This document shows, in pieces, positions 29,145 to 39,646 of a DNA stretch of 64,000 nucleotides. The notes beneath the pieces were generated by a model. That model searched no databases. It was given only the letters and a program-made list of their open reading frames with translations, and was not told where the DNA came from. This DNA is from Mesostigma viride (lineage: Eukaryota > Streptophyta > Mesostigmatophyceae > Mesostigmatales > Mesostigmataceae): contig RPFO01000312.1 in assembly GCA_009746045.1 (NCBI GenBank), positions 2,353,279 through 2,417,278 on the forward strand. Reading direction: 5' to 3'. How positions within the stretch are numbered: position 1 is the stretch's first letter; each line of letters starts with the position of its first letter. Made by a program: the position numbers and the translations under genes.

Positions 29145-30632
29145 GATGGCTGGCACCATCGATCTAGTGGATCTCCTCGACAAAAGCGCTCCGCCACTAG
29201 TTCACCATGAAGGGTTCGCAGGGCCTTCAGGACAAGGACTTGTATCTCCACTATAAAAAACAATGGAGGGAGGGGAAGGGAAGAAGGAGAAGGTGGTTGA
29301 GGCGAAGGAGAAAGTTGCAGAGAAAGGGGGGGAGAAGGTGGAAGAGAAAAGTGCTGAGCCGATTGAGTATAACTGGCGCAGCATTTCCTGGGATCAGATG
29401 ACCGTCTGGTATTCTTCTCATAGTCTCCCTAAAGGCGGCCCTGACATGCAGGAAGAAGGCATTTGCGAGGAGGGTGGCGGCGGAGGTGGCGGTGGAGGTG
29501 GCGGTGCATGGGCGACGGTGAGGGCTTCATCCCATCCACATTGGCGATGCAAAATGATGGCCTGACGCCATTACCGTGCTGTAAAATCCTGAATTTGGAT
29601 GGTGAGTTCGGCCGCAAGTGGACGTCCTTCAAGGAGTTCTGGTGGGACGAGCCTGATGGATACTTTGTCATTCCTCCAAAAAAGACAACTGTCGAACGCC
29701 ATTCCGGTTACCACAAGAAGCCTATCGAGCTAGCGACGCAGTTTTTCGAGGAGTTGAGTCCCATCGTGGTCGTTTTTGGCGGAAAGAAGGCATTGGATGG
29801 CTTCGAAGACTTACTGGTTCGGATGGGGAAGATGCCTGACGTCACGGAGGGTGCGTCAAAGGCGAAGAAGAGGAAGGCTGAGGATGACGCGGAAGGAGAT
29901 TCGGATGGGGATGAGGGAGGCGAGGGACGGGGTGGAAAGGAAGGAGGGTCGACTCGCAGAGCGACGTCTAAGGGGGGAGAGAAGTCGTCACCGCAGAAGA
30001 CGCGGGACAAAGGGAAGGGTGGGCAGGGGCCGTCTGTCCAGCCGCAGCCCGTTTCACACGCTGCCAAAAAGCCCCGAAAGGCAGTTGTTCACATCTCGGA
30101 CGACGAAGATGAAGCTGAGCCTGGCGCTTCTGCCCCGCCTGTCGCTCCTTCCGCGCCTACGCGCGTTTCAAAGATTCCCAAGAAAGAGCTTCGAAAGCAG
30201 CCAGTCCAGTCATCATCATCATCCGAGGAGGAGGAGGAGGAGGAGGAGGAGGAGGAGGGGGAGGAGGCCGGGGGAGGAGGCCGGGGGAGGAGGGGAGGAG
30301 GGGGAGGAGGGGGAGGAGGGAGGAGGAGGAGGAGGAGGAGGAGGAGGAGGAGGAGGAGGAGGAGGAGGAGGAGGAGGAGGAGGAGGAGGAGGAGGAGGAG
30401 GAGGAGGAGGAGGAGGAGGAGGAGGAGGAGGAGGAGGAGGAGGGGGGGGATGAAGAGGAGGAGGGGGAAGATGGAGGGAGGCGAAGGGGTGATGGAAGGG
30501 CAAGGGGGGGAGGGGCAGGAGGGTCAACTCGCAGAGCGACGTCTGACGGGAGGAAGAAGCCTGCCACGCCCTCCAAGTCTGCCCGCTCGTCTCTACCTCA
30601 GACAGCTGCTACTCGAGCTGAGAAAGGAATAA
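29145..30632 (+). pseudogene. Unclassified gene, 5' part, split by copia-2
   Basis: Protein-like reading in switching frames. A short start (MAGTIDLVDLLDKSAPPLVH) is followed by a Lys/Glu-rich part leading to YNWRSISWDQMTVWYSSHSL (29263-29565 frame). After a Gly-rich (ggt/gga)n tract, a longer frame (29463-30632) contains NLDGEFGRKWTSFKEFWWDE and IELATQFFEELSPIVVVFGG, then a charged linker and a (GGA)n run. Coding-like sequence resumes beyond copia-2 at 48702, so the gene was one unit before the insertion. I do not recognise the family; host gene or internal part of another large element are both possible. Frame changes may be introns or indels. Confidence 0.5.
30224..30450. repeat. (GGA)n microsatellite
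   Basis: About 225 bp of nearly pure gga/gag triplets, with minor interruptions at the start. It would encode poly-Glu, poly-Gly or poly-Arg depending on frame, so reading frame through it is unreliable. Confidence 0.95.
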
Positions 30633-30708
30633 CAAAGGGTGAGGAAATCGCTGTTTTGGTCGTGGCATGTCTCCTGAATTTTTTTTTATTCGTTTGCAAT
30701 CTATCTAC

Positions 30709-31405
30709 AGTTAACGTTTTTAAACGCAATGTATAAGGATATGGTTGCAATGCAGCAATGTGTGAATGTGGTTGGAAACGGAGCTTTGTTAAAATTGGAT
30801 AATGTTACAGCGCTCACACACTTGAGGCTTGTACACGAGTTTGCCAAGTCAAGGCAACACACGTGAGGCGGGCTCGCAAGAGAGATGCCCGATTGGCACT
30901 GGCCTATTCTTTATATACTTGTGCAGTGCGCTTTGCTAGTCCTGAGCAGCCTATGAGGCCTGCTCAGTAATAACACTCCCGGTACAGTATTCACTACCTG
31001 TACAGCGCCCAGTTCCTATACAGTAGGTCTGCCATACAGGTACAGTGACCACAGAGCACAGTCCACAGTGACTATTGCATCTGCACCTAGAAGCCCAGGA
31101 CTAAGCCTGCGGTACCAACAGACCACAGGTTAAGGTTCCTATTTCCTGCGTACGACGTATTAATCCAATACCGTCGTAGGTTCAGCACCTAATTCCTGTC
31201 AGCCCAGGAATTACTGTCGACCCCATATGTCGTCGGCAAATATTCACGTCCGACTTAGACGAACAGCCGGCTCGCGCTCGCGCGCGACCGGGAAGTCGGA
31301 ACGCCATAACTTTCTTGATACTTGTCGGAATGAACTCGTTCCGGTGCCGCTGGAATCGCAGAGATATGCCGAATCAGGAACACGCCAATGCGCTTGGCGT
31401 TAACT
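30709..31405 (-). repeat. copia-2 3' LTR
   Basis: 697 bp with AGTTAACG/CGTTAACT termini. Outer flank tctac (30704-30708) repeats at 48702-48706. A TATA box is visible in reverse complement near 30910. It is cut off from its internal region by gypsy-2. Confidence 0.92.
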
Positions 31406-31415
31406 CCAATCCTTT

Positions 31416-31986
31416 TGTTACGCCGCAAGCCTCGGCCACCACCTCTACCTCTACCTGTCCTGATACTACCTAAACTAGTGAGGCTGCCTCTATATACACC
31501 CCTAGCGAAAGACGACCGAGACGAACCAGATCTCAATGCATTTACATATGTACTACTGTAATACGCCATAGGCCATTTAATCAAACCCGTTTACTCCAGG
31601 AAAAGAGGAAGGAAACACAACTACACTGCCGTGACCCAAGCCTATATGTGTTAATTCATTTAACACACGCCGAGTGACCACACAAGGAGTGGAACGTGCA
31701 TAAATGGTCACCAACGGTCCAACAGGCTCGGGCCGACCTGGCCCTCGCCTGCAGAAACACAGAAACACAAGCAGGTGCACAGATGCACGCCTGTCCACTA
31801 CATTCTACAAAAGGATAAGGACCACTAATATAGTACGCGGCGCGGCGCCCAAAGGCACCCACTATACCACAGTACTGTTACGGGGACAATCATGTCCAAA
31901 CTAGAACTGCACGTAACCTAGGAACAACCGAGGCCAAGGACCTAATTTACGTCCGTAACTACAACGAATTGTTACGCGACGTAACA
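31416..31986 (-). repeat. gypsy-2 3' LTR (571 bp)
   Basis: TGTTACG...CGTAACA ends. Nearly identical to 40174-40744; the main difference seen is cctata against ctaata near 31640/40398. Preceded on the element's strand by ttgtggggggggagg, the polypurine tract. Confidence 0.95.
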
Positions 31987-32362
31987 CCTCCCCCCCCACA
32001 AAGGTAGGGAGCCCTCTCCCTACGCCGAGAGGAGGGAACCAAAGGGGTAGGAAAATAATCCTAATGCACCCAGCACATACCAACACACTCGATAGACCAT
32101 CCCAGATACAAAGCACCAATAGTTCACACGGTCTCCACCACCACGCCGGGTGGTGTAGGGTTAGCCAGCACCAAGCCTGGTGGTAGGTTCCCCTAACTGC
32201 CTGGAACGGAGTCCTGGCCGGGGGGGACGGCACTGGGCAGGACACACAGAGTAAACACATCAGCGCTAAGGACCAAGAACAGCCAATCAACTGGCCAGAA
32301 TATGAGGGCGACTCTACATACCGGAGGGACAACACCCTCAGGTCGGGCCTAAGGCCCTCTAT
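31987..32362 (-). other. gypsy-2 3' untranslated region and polypurine tract
   Basis: About 375 bp between the accessory ORF stop and the 3' LTR. The polypurine tract is the C8-containing cctcccccccc at 31987-31997 in + orientation. No gene seen. Confidence 0.7.
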
Positions 32363-33228
32363 CTAGTGGCCATCCGTCTGGTAAGTGCCACGAGAGGCCA
32401 GCAGGACCTCCAGGTAGGCCTGGTAGTGAGCCACATCCTCGACATTGTCATGCCTATCTACAGTGAGGAAAACATCGGCCCACACGCCGTCAGGAAAGAG
32501 GCCCAGGAAGGCCCCGAACGCCGTGGTCAGGGACTGGATCTGAGCCTGCATAGCCGAGACCGTCGCCGAAAGAGGATCAGGCAAACCCGAAGGGGTAGGC
32601 TCTACTGCAACACCCCGGGTCGACCGAGGGGACGACGGGACCGGAGAGGGAGGAACAGACGCCGAGGAGACGGACGCAGCGCTCGAGGCAGAATAATCTG
32701 GAGTATAATGTACCTCGGCTGGGGCGCTCGAAGGGGCAGGACCACTAACCGCTAGTCCCGCCGACTGATCAGCTATCTCCATGAACTCTACGGCCCGTAA
32801 AAGGTCGCAGGGGTTCTCGTCTACCTCAGCATCACCCTCAGCTGGAAGCCAAGGGAACACCTCCCGTAGGCAGGTACGGCCCACAGGAGTGGAGAGGTAG
32901 GAGAACACACGGCAACACCGGAGAACCGCATCTATCTGCCCCAAGGCGGGACAGCTGGAACCACACCCCAACAAACAGTGTCCGGCATCGTCGAACCCGT
33001 GCAGGACAAGCTGGTGCGGCTCATCAGGGGAAGGACCATACCACGTGACCCCGAAGAGGGCCGCCCTGACTAAGCCCGCATGTTGGGCCTGAAGGGCCGG
33101 CTGCACAACGCCACCCGGTAACTTGATCGCGACACCCAGCGGCCCGGAAGGGCCTCGAAATACAGCTCAGGGTCCGGTGGGGGCGGGGACGGCAGCGAGC
33201 TCTCAGCCGGAGGGGTAGGCTCTGACAT
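32363..33228 (-). CDS. gypsy-2 accessory ORF downstream of pol (one frameshift)
   Basis: ATG at 33228 (MSEPTPPAESSLPSPPPP). After ~25 residues the reading must step one base near 33145 (run ccttccggg on the coding strand) to continue as a ~245-residue frame ending at 32363. Visible features are a Pro/Ser-rich N-terminus, a middle section with several Cys (HCLLGCGSSCPALGQ), a Ser/Pro linker and a short C-terminal helix (MQAQIQSLTTAFGAFLGLF). I recognise no family. Chromoviruses normally end with the integrase/chromodomain, so a separate 3' ORF is unusual; env-like features (signal peptide, transmembrane helix) are not evident. Confidence 0.6.
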
Positions 33229-33304
33229 GACGGCTGCGGAGGGGAGGGGACAACCAACCATCCGTCGACAGCAGACATAACATAAGAGAGGAGAAGGTCT
33301 ACAA

Positions 33305-35875
33305 CTAGAGCTTATGCAGGGTTTTATACTCCTGCAGCAGGCGACTACACCCATCTAGCTCACTCTCAGTATACCAGACCTTATCTACCTCACTACGAGC
33401 ATACATCCACTTCACCTTATACTGGCGCTGGGTACCGCGGCCTTTTTTGATATCTCTATGGGCCACGATACCCTCTACCTCATCCTCTACCTCACCAGTA
33501 TCCGGGTTATGCTCTAAAGGGGCAGGGGCCAATTCTCTACCAGCGAACGTGCTCTGATGATAGAGCTTCAGCTGGCTTCTATGAAAGGTGCGAGAGTGGG
33601 TCTGCCAAGAGGTAGGAATATCTATCTCATACAGAAAATTACCTACTCTAGACAACACACGGAAGGGTCCTAAGAAGGCGGGCCTAAGTTTCACTTTCAG
33701 TTCAGCTTCGAACTTATGAGCGAAGCGGCCAACACGGGGGCCTTCTACTAAGACTAAATCTCCTATTTCTATCTCAGGTGCTCTTCTATCTAATGAGGCA
33801 CGCAACCTAGCAAGGTATTTGGCCTGCGCCCTATGGTACCCTGCAATAGCGTTGTCGTGTGCATTCTTCATCTTATCTAATAACGCCTGCACACCTTCTA
33901 CAGTATCCCGGGACACATCATCCTTGTCCCTTAAAGGACTAGCTAAAAGAGAGGTAGGGGTAAGAGGTTGTCTACCAGTATCTAGGAAGAAGGGCGTATA
34001 ACCATGCGCAGCCTGAGGGCAGTTGTTAAGGGAAAACTCTACCAAACATAGGTAATCCTCCCAATCACTCCCAGAGCCATTCACATAGTGACGCAGAGCT
34101 TCTTCCACTACCCTATTCAAACGTTCTACTAAATGAGACGAGGAGGAGTGGTAGGCAGTACCGAAGGTGACCTTGGTACCGATAGCAGCGAAGAACTGCT
34201 GCCAAAAATCAGAAGTAAATAACTTATCCTTATCACTAATAAACTGCCTACTCAAACCATGATATCTATATACGTTATTAAGGTATAGGCGTGCGCAATC
34301 GCGTGCGGTGAGTTCTAAGGGACACGGCACGAGATGACACATACGAGTAAAACGATCTACAAAAACAAGGATCTGGGCGTTACCTCTATCATTCTTCCTA
34401 AAAGGTCCTACAAAATCCATCATAATGGAGTCCCACGGCATGATGGGATCAGGTAAGGTCCTAGGCTCTGCTATCTGTCCTACATTGTTGGGTTTCATCT
34501 CCTGGCAAGATTGACAGGTTCTAACATACTCATCTACATCCTTTAAAAGGGAAGGCCAGTAGTAAGAGCGGGCTACTAGGTCCCGTACCCGTTTACCACC
34601 CTGGTGAGCAGCTAAGTCATGCAACTCAAAGAGCAAGGAGGAGCGACAGATAGGAGGGACATACAGGCGCCATTGAGGGGGAGAATCTGCTATCTGCACA
34701 TATAAAAATCCACCTACAAATTTACAAGGGTGCTTGCCTAATTGTTGGGGATGGGCAGCAATGGCAGCTAATGCTTCCGGCTCAGTGGCCGTAAATCTAC
34801 TAATAAGACGTTCGAGATCAGAGGTAGGCATCGCTACAGAGGTATCCAGAACAGGTTTAAAGAGATCTCCTACCGCCTTGCCAAAGAGAAGGGGAGGTCC
34901 TAGAGGGACTATGTGTTCATAAGACTTTCCTGACCTAGTCGCTATATGGCTAAGCGGTATAGAAATTTTATTTTTCCCCTCCCCCCCCACCGAGACCACA
35001 GGAAGGGCCTCACACGGGAGAGAGAGTCCTACGTGAGAAAGGAGATCAGGCATGCGAACAGCTGTATGAAAGAGGTAGGCATAGGATTCATCATCAGGTA
35101 GTTCACCATACGGGGTTACACCCATAGTAGTAGGAACTAGAGTAGTATTGAGAACATCAAGGTCCTCGAAAAAGGAGTAATCTGCACGACGAGAGAGTGC
35201 ATCTGGTACTATGTTATCTACACCCTTAACATACTGAAGTTTAAAAGGGGAGAACTGTGCTAAAAACTCCATCCAGCGCGCTTGACGAGGGGTAAGGTTG
35301 GGTTGTGAGAGAAGATGGGTAAGAGGGCGGTGATCTGTCTGGATAACTAATCTATAAGGATCAATCTCACAGGGTTCATTCAGACAAACATCAAATTGAG
35401 CACCTTTAAGAAAGTGCTGCCACGCGTGGCAACAGTACACCACAGCTAATAGTTCTTGCTGGTGGACGGGATAGTTACGCTCCGCAGGAAGCATTGTCCT
35501 AGAGATATACTCGATTGGCTGTAAGCCCTGACCCTGATCCTGGAGAAGGACGCCCCCTATAGCTACCTTGCTAGCATCTGTGGCTACAACAAAGGGTTTA
35601 GTAGTATCCGGTAGGATGAGTACAGGAGGGGAGAGGAGTAGGGATTTTAGACACTGAAAAGCCGACTGACATTCACTACTCCAAACAAAGGGGATATCCT
35701 TCTTTAATAGATGATTAATAGGAGCTGCTATAGTTGCGAAACGCGGGATAAAACGCCTATAGTAAGAAGCAATTCCTAGAAAACTACGTACACCTTTAAC
35801 GTCGGTAGGGGTAGGCCATTCCTGAATTGACTTAGTCTTGTCAGGGTCGGTAGCAACCCCGGCATCTGACAGACG
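33305..35875 (-). CDS. gypsy-2 RNase H-integrase-chromodomain part of pol
   Basis: In-frame from the frameshift near 35876 to the stop at 33305. It covers the RT thumb (SYYRRFIPRFATIAAP), RNase H (QTDHRPLTHLLSQ), the integrase zinc domain (ELHDLAAHQGG ... CQSCQEMKPNN), the catalytic core (MMDFVGPF, ISDKDKLFTSDFW, VERLNRVVEEALRHY), a GPY/F-like segment (LRPAFLGPFRVLSRV), and a C-terminal chromodomain (VEGIVAHRDIKKGRGTQRQY...VKWM). Integrase inserts cDNA; the chromodomain directs it to marked chromatin. Catalytic D, D and E are all in place. Confidence 0.9.
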   Translation of the reverse strand, partial: RLSDAGVATDPDKTKSIQEWPTPTDVKGVRSFLGIASYYRRFIPRFATIAAPINHLLKKDIPFVWSSECQSAFQCLKSLLLSPPVLILPDTTKPFVVATDASKVAIGGVLLQDQGQGLQPIEYISRTMLPAERNYPVHQQELLAVVYCCHAWQHFLKGAQFDVCLNEPCEIDPYRLVIQTDHRPLTHLLSQPNLTPRQARWMEFLAQFSPFKLQYVKGVDNIVPDALSRRADYSFFEDLDVLNTTLVPTTMGVTPYGELPDDESYAYLFHTAVRMPDLLSHVGLSLPCEALPVVSVGGEGKNKISIPLSHIATRSGKSYEHIVPLGPPLLFGKAVGDLFKPVLDTSVAMPTSDLERLISRFTATEPEALAAIAAHPQQLGKHPCKFVGGFLYVQIADSPPQWRLYVPPICRSSLLFELHDLAAHQGGKRVRDLVARSYYWPSLLKDVDEYVRTCQSCQEMKPNNVGQIAEPRTLPDPIMPWDSIMMDFVGPFRKNDRGNAQILVFVDRFTRMCHLVPCPLELTARDCARLYLNNVYRYHGLSRQFISDKDKLFTSDFWQQFFAAIGTKVTFGTAYHSSSSHLVERLNRVVEEALRHYVNGSGSDWEDYLCLVEFSLNNCPQAAHGYTPFFLDTGRQPLTPTSLLASPLRDKDDVSRDTVEGVQALLDKMKNAHDNAIAGYHRAQAKYLARLRASLDRRAPEIEIGDLVLVEGPRVGRFAHKFEAELKVKLRPAFLGPFRVLSRVGNFLYEIDIPTSWQTHSRTFHRSQLKLYHQSTFAGRELAPAPLEHNPDTGEVEDEVEGIVAHRDIKKGRGTQRQYKVKWMYARSEVDKVWYTESELDGCSRLLQEYKTLHKL

Positions 35876-37374
35876 TGCCCTAAAAATGGGACACTCCTAC
35901 CAGAGCGAACTTTAGCACGGCGCGCCCATAAAGAATTTTCAGCCATGATTTCTAATACTTTCTTTAAATCACGTAGGTGCGTTTCAAAATCAGGAGAATA
36001 AATAAGGATATCATCTAAGTAAGCTTGAGCACAAGAACGGTCATGCTCAGATAAAGAAACAGAGGAGAAGGAAGGATCCTTTAAATCAGAGGACACTTGA
36101 GGAAGGTGGGAATTTCCCATAACAGGTCTAAGCACTTCATTCATTAACATTTGGAAAGAGGCAGGAGAGTTACAGAGTCCCATAGCCGCTACTCTAAACT
36201 GGTAATGCCCAAAAGGGGTAGCAAAGGCGGTTTTGTGGCAATCCTCAGGAGCTATACGTAGTTGCCAAAAACCATCCGCACAATCTAGTACTGTGAAACA
36301 GGTAGAACCTTTAACCTTATTAAATATATCATCAATACGAGGTAGAGGGTATTTAGACTTCACAGTAATATCGTTTAGCTTCCTATAATCAGTAACTAGG
36401 CGAAACTTGCCATTTGGCTTAGGAACTAACAGGACACCAGCGGAGTAGGGGGAGTTACTAGGCTCTATCAATCCTGCTTCTAATAGTGATACTAAAATCT
36501 GTTTTAGTTCCTTTAATTCTGTAGGGCCCATTCTATACATCGGAGAGTGCGTAGGAACTGCACCGTCCTTGATAACTACACGGTGTAAAACAGAACGAGG
36601 AGGAGGATAAGAAGGAGTCTTTTCTTCAAATACTTTTGAGGAATCTATCACAGCCATGTATCTTACTATTTCATTTTCAGTAAATCCCACTCCTATTGTA
36701 TCCACTGTATTTACATCTATATCCACACTATTATTAGTGATAGGTATCTCTTGTACTTCTAACTGAAGGAACATACATAATAGGTATCCATATTCCTTTA
36801 GTTCAGATCGCAATTCGTCATTGGACATTAATACTTCAGGTATAGGTCTCACAGGAGGATCAACAGGTGTAGGAGGAGTAATATCTACCAAGGATAAATT
36901 TTCTAATCTATAATGACGTTCTGGTACCCAGTAGGAGCTATCTGGAAACCAAATGACCATAGTATCATAATTAATAGTGATTTTATTATCCTGATGCCAA
37001 TCTAATCCTAGTAATACATCAGCTGTAGTGATAGGGCCTATAGTGGCCGTCAGGTTGACCGTACGTCCTTGTATGACCAGGGGAAGGGACACCGTACCCG
37101 GGGAATGACTGGTGCGACCGTCAGCATAATGGACAGTGACAGTTTTTGTGTGAGGGGTAGGGACTAGTCCTAAACGCCTAACTAGGGCCTCGCTCACAAA
37201 GGAGCTAGCCGCACCGCTATCCACTAACACAGAGACATTCAAGAGTTCATCAGCATGCAAGAAGGGGTCTACAACAGTATGAGGGACGGTTAAGCCACCA
37301 TTCAAGAACATAAGAGGACGCACACGTAGTGGTAGGGATGATTCAGCTCCTACAGAGGTTATAAAAACAGGCAA
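35776..37374 (-). CDS. gypsy-2 protease and reverse transcriptase
   Basis: 532 codons. Retropepsin active site VLVDSGAASSFVSEA (residue ~50) with the flap region IQGRTVNLTATIG and DVLLGLDW. RT shows VTDYRKLNDITVKSKYPLPR, VLDCADGFWQL and the catalytic YLDDILIYS. The reading ends after PFLGHVC in a short out-of-frame tail because one base is missing near 35876; the correct continuation is the next frame. Gag ends at 37437 in another frame, so a ribosomal shift or second start joins gag and pol. Otherwise it looks functional. Confidence 0.9.
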   Translation of the reverse strand: MPVFITSVGAESSLPLRVRPLMFLNGGLTVPHTVVDPFLHADELLNVSVLVDSGAASSFVSEALVRRLGLVPTPHTKTVTVHYADGRTSHSPGTVSLPLVIQGRTVNLTATIGPITTADVLLGLDWHQDNKITINYDTMVIWFPDSSYWVPERHYRLENLSLVDITPPTPVDPPVRPIPEVLMSNDELRSELKEYGYLLCMFLQLEVQEIPITNNSVDIDVNTVDTIGVGFTENEIVRYMAVIDSSKVFEEKTPSYPPPRSVLHRVVIKDGAVPTHSPMYRMGPTELKELKQILVSLLEAGLIEPSNSPYSAGVLLVPKPNGKFRLVTDYRKLNDITVKSKYPLPRIDDIFNKVKGSTCFTVLDCADGFWQLRIAPEDCHKTAFATPFGHYQFRVAAMGLCNSPASFQMLMNEVLRPVMGNSHLPQVSSDLKDPSFSSVSLSEHDRSCAQAYLDDILIYSPDFETHLRDLKKVLEIMAENSLWARRAKVRSGRSVPFLGHVCQMPGLLPTLTRLSQFRNGLPLPTLKVYVVF

Positions 37375-37436
37375 GCAAAAATTATTATCTGGGGTACTAT
37401 CTAAGGACCTGTCCAGGTTACCCCCGGCTGACAGGC

Positions 37437-39059
37437 CTACTGTTCCCCCTCCCCCCCCAAATCCATAGGAACGAACCCCGAAGAAGACCCTGGCGGAAAA
37501 GCCACTGCTGGAGGGTCACGAGGGATTGAAGAGGGTGCGGGAGCCTGATTATCATAGGGGAACCCTGGGGATCCTGTCTGCACAGCATTCAGCCTACTAG
37601 GGGTAGCTGAAGGAATGCGTCCTGAAGTGGGACGAATAGGAGCACGCTGAGGGGTACGAGGAGGGCGAGCGTCGGGATGAGGGGGAGCACCCGAAAGGAA
37701 CTTGGGGCACTCACGTTTAAGATGACCTACTTCCTTACAATGATAGCAGGTGATATGAGAGACATCCAGAGCTGAAAGGTCAGTCACACAGATATCTAAT
37801 TCTTCTACATAGGAGTTCTCCTCCTCAGGGGTAAGGCTAATATTATTAATACGGGAACGGGTAGGAAGAGAAGGTGTGGAGAAGAAATCTGCTACTCGTA
37901 AAAGATGCTGGCGCACATGCTTGAGGGGCAGGTCAGTAAAACGGTAGGCAGAGAACTGGCGCTTGACTTCACGCAATAAGGGTCTACTGAGGCCCTGAAG
38001 GAAGCGAGCACGTACTTCTGCACCCGACAAATCCCTAATTCGTACCATCTGAGCATCAAACTCTTTCATATATTCTTTGAAGGACTTGGTACCCTGCTGC
38101 AAGGTGCCAAAGGATAATCTATCCTGCCAATCTGCATCGGGAGGGACTAAATGGTTCTCTAAACGCTTGAACAATTCTGCTACAGAGTTTGGGTAGGCAT
38201 GAGAGGCAAGAGACTCACACTGGATGAGGTTAGCAAGTTCAGGAGTAATGCAGGTAGTAAGATAATGAGGAACTAGTACAGCATCAGAGAGGCGCCACCT
38301 ATTGTGGTTCTGCCAGGACTCTGTGTTCTGGGTGAGCAACATAATGAAGGTGAAAAACTGTTGAGGGGTAGACTTGACATCCAGCTTAGGAAGGTTGGCA
38401 AAGAGGGGAAGAGCAGGAGGCTTAGGGGGATTAGAAGAATCAGTTTTTCCCATAGGGCCACTATCTTCCACTGCTACATAAGCGGGATAGAAGGAAGGGA
38501 TAGGAAAAGTCTTGGGTAGGGGTCTAGAGGGAGCCACCGTTTCAGGATGGTGCCCATAGGAGAAGGGGACAGTATATTGCTCACGAAGAGAGGAATAGGC
38601 AAAATGATCATAATTCCTATCATCTAGGGGCATGGTACTGAAATCATTATTAACTTCTAAATCAGCCACACGGGTAGGAACCTGGGCAGCCTCATAGGCC
38701 GTCTCAGGGTAGGACCAGGAAGCAGGTGGGTAAAAGGGAACTGCACTAGGGCGCCCAGAAGGGCCGACAGGGGCCGAGGTACGACCCGTGTTAATAGCAG
38801 GCATTGAAGGCACAGGGTGGGAAGGAGGCCTAGGAGCATTGTTAGTGTGTGAGGACCTGCTGGAGGGGTGAGCCAAGGTTGCAGAAGGGGCAGGGGCCTG
38901 GTTCACAACGAAAGAAGGTTCCTCACTAAATCTGACTTGGGAAATACGTTGTTCATAGGTAGGTGGGGTAATTGAGGGACGACGGCGACCACCAGCAACA
39001 GGAGAAGGAGGTGAGGTACGCAGAATACCTTGAGGAGTGAGATGGTGTACCGTTTCCAA
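37437..39059 (-). CDS. gypsy-2 gag
   Basis: 540 residues, intact. A Pro/Ser-rich N-terminal ~180 residues is followed by a retrotransposon gag core (LPKLDVKSTPQQFFTFIML through HLLRVADFF). A CCHC knuckle, CYHCKEVGHLKREC, is near residue 440, then a Pro/Arg-rich tail. Forms the particle shell and binds genomic RNA. Confidence 0.88.
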   Translation of the reverse strand: METVHHLTPQGILRTSPPSPVAGGRRRPSITPPTYEQRISQVRFSEEPSFVVNQAPAPSATLAHPSSRSSHTNNAPRPPSHPVPSMPAINTGRTSAPVGPSGRPSAVPFYPPASWSYPETAYEAAQVPTRVADLEVNNDFSTMPLDDRNYDHFAYSSLREQYTVPFSYGHHPETVAPSRPLPKTFPIPSFYPAYVAVEDSGPMGKTDSSNPPKPPALPLFANLPKLDVKSTPQQFFTFIMLLTQNTESWQNHNRWRLSDAVLVPHYLTTCITPELANLIQCESLASHAYPNSVAELFKRLENHLVPPDADWQDRLSFGTLQQGTKSFKEYMKEFDAQMVRIRDLSGAEVRARFLQGLSRPLLREVKRQFSAYRFTDLPLKHVRQHLLRVADFFSTPSLPTRSRINNISLTPEEENSYVEELDICVTDLSALDVSHITCYHCKEVGHLKRECPKFLSGAPPHPDARPPRTPQRAPIRPTSGRIPSATPSRLNAVQTGSPGFPYDNQAPAPSSIPRDPPAVAFPPGSSSGFVPMDLGGEGEQ

Positions 39060-39259
39060 GGAGTCCCGTCGGTTACCACGAGTATTGTTATTGTTATGTT
39101 ATTAGTAGTAGTATTATTATTATTATTGGTAGGTATAGGCGACATATCTCCACCCACTGGATCCATCTTTAATTACGTAAAGGAATAGGAATCAAAAGAA
39201 GAAAGCAACAAAAGAAAAAGGAAAAACCTTGAAGGTCTGCAGCAGGAACAAAATTAAAA

Positions 39260-39646
39260 TCAATCCTTTTTAACAACAGTAATGGATAGGGAACCAAACT
39301 CCAAAGTGAGAGGAGTATCTGAAGCAGATGCAGCCCGTTTAGGGGGAGAAGAAGGAGGGGTAGCAAAGACTAGAGCTTCTACTGGAGGGCGACCATGAGG
39401 AATAGGGCGTACATGCAGGCCTAAATCTGTTTGGCTATGATCTATAAGGAACTGCTGAGCTTCTCCAAAGGACATAAATTTCTTATACCTAATTACGTTA
39501 TATTCACGATTCTGAACGATCTTCCTAGCGTCGGACCAAGAAAGGAAAATGGAGGACCATTGAGGCGTAATCACTACGTAATATTTAGCTAGACTATTAT
39601 CGCTAGAAGAATGGGAAGGAGCAGTAAAAGATCGCCGTTGGCTCAT
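39260..39646 (-). CDS. Viroplasmin/RNase H1-N-like ORF upstream of gag in gypsy-2
   Basis: 128 residues, ATG at 39646, the first ORF after the 5' LTR. Residues ~22-66 read YYVVITPQWSSIFLSWSDAR ... YKKFMSFGEAQQFL, matching the pattern YYVV..G...GIY.SW..C/A......YK.F.t..EA..FL of the caulimovirus viroplasmin domain, which is also the RNA/DNA-hybrid-binding N-terminus of eukaryotic RNase H1. The C-terminal half is Pro/Ser-rich. In a reverse-transcribing element it could bind hybrids or replication sites. It is unusual as a free ORF; the family assignment is by eye. Confidence 0.6.
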   Translation of the reverse strand: MSQRRSFTAPSHSSSDNSLAKYYVVITPQWSSIFLSWSDARKIVQNREYNVIRYKKFMSFGEAQQFLIDHSQTDLGLHVRPIPHGRPPVEALVFATPPSSPPKRAASASDTPLTLEFGSLSITVVKKD

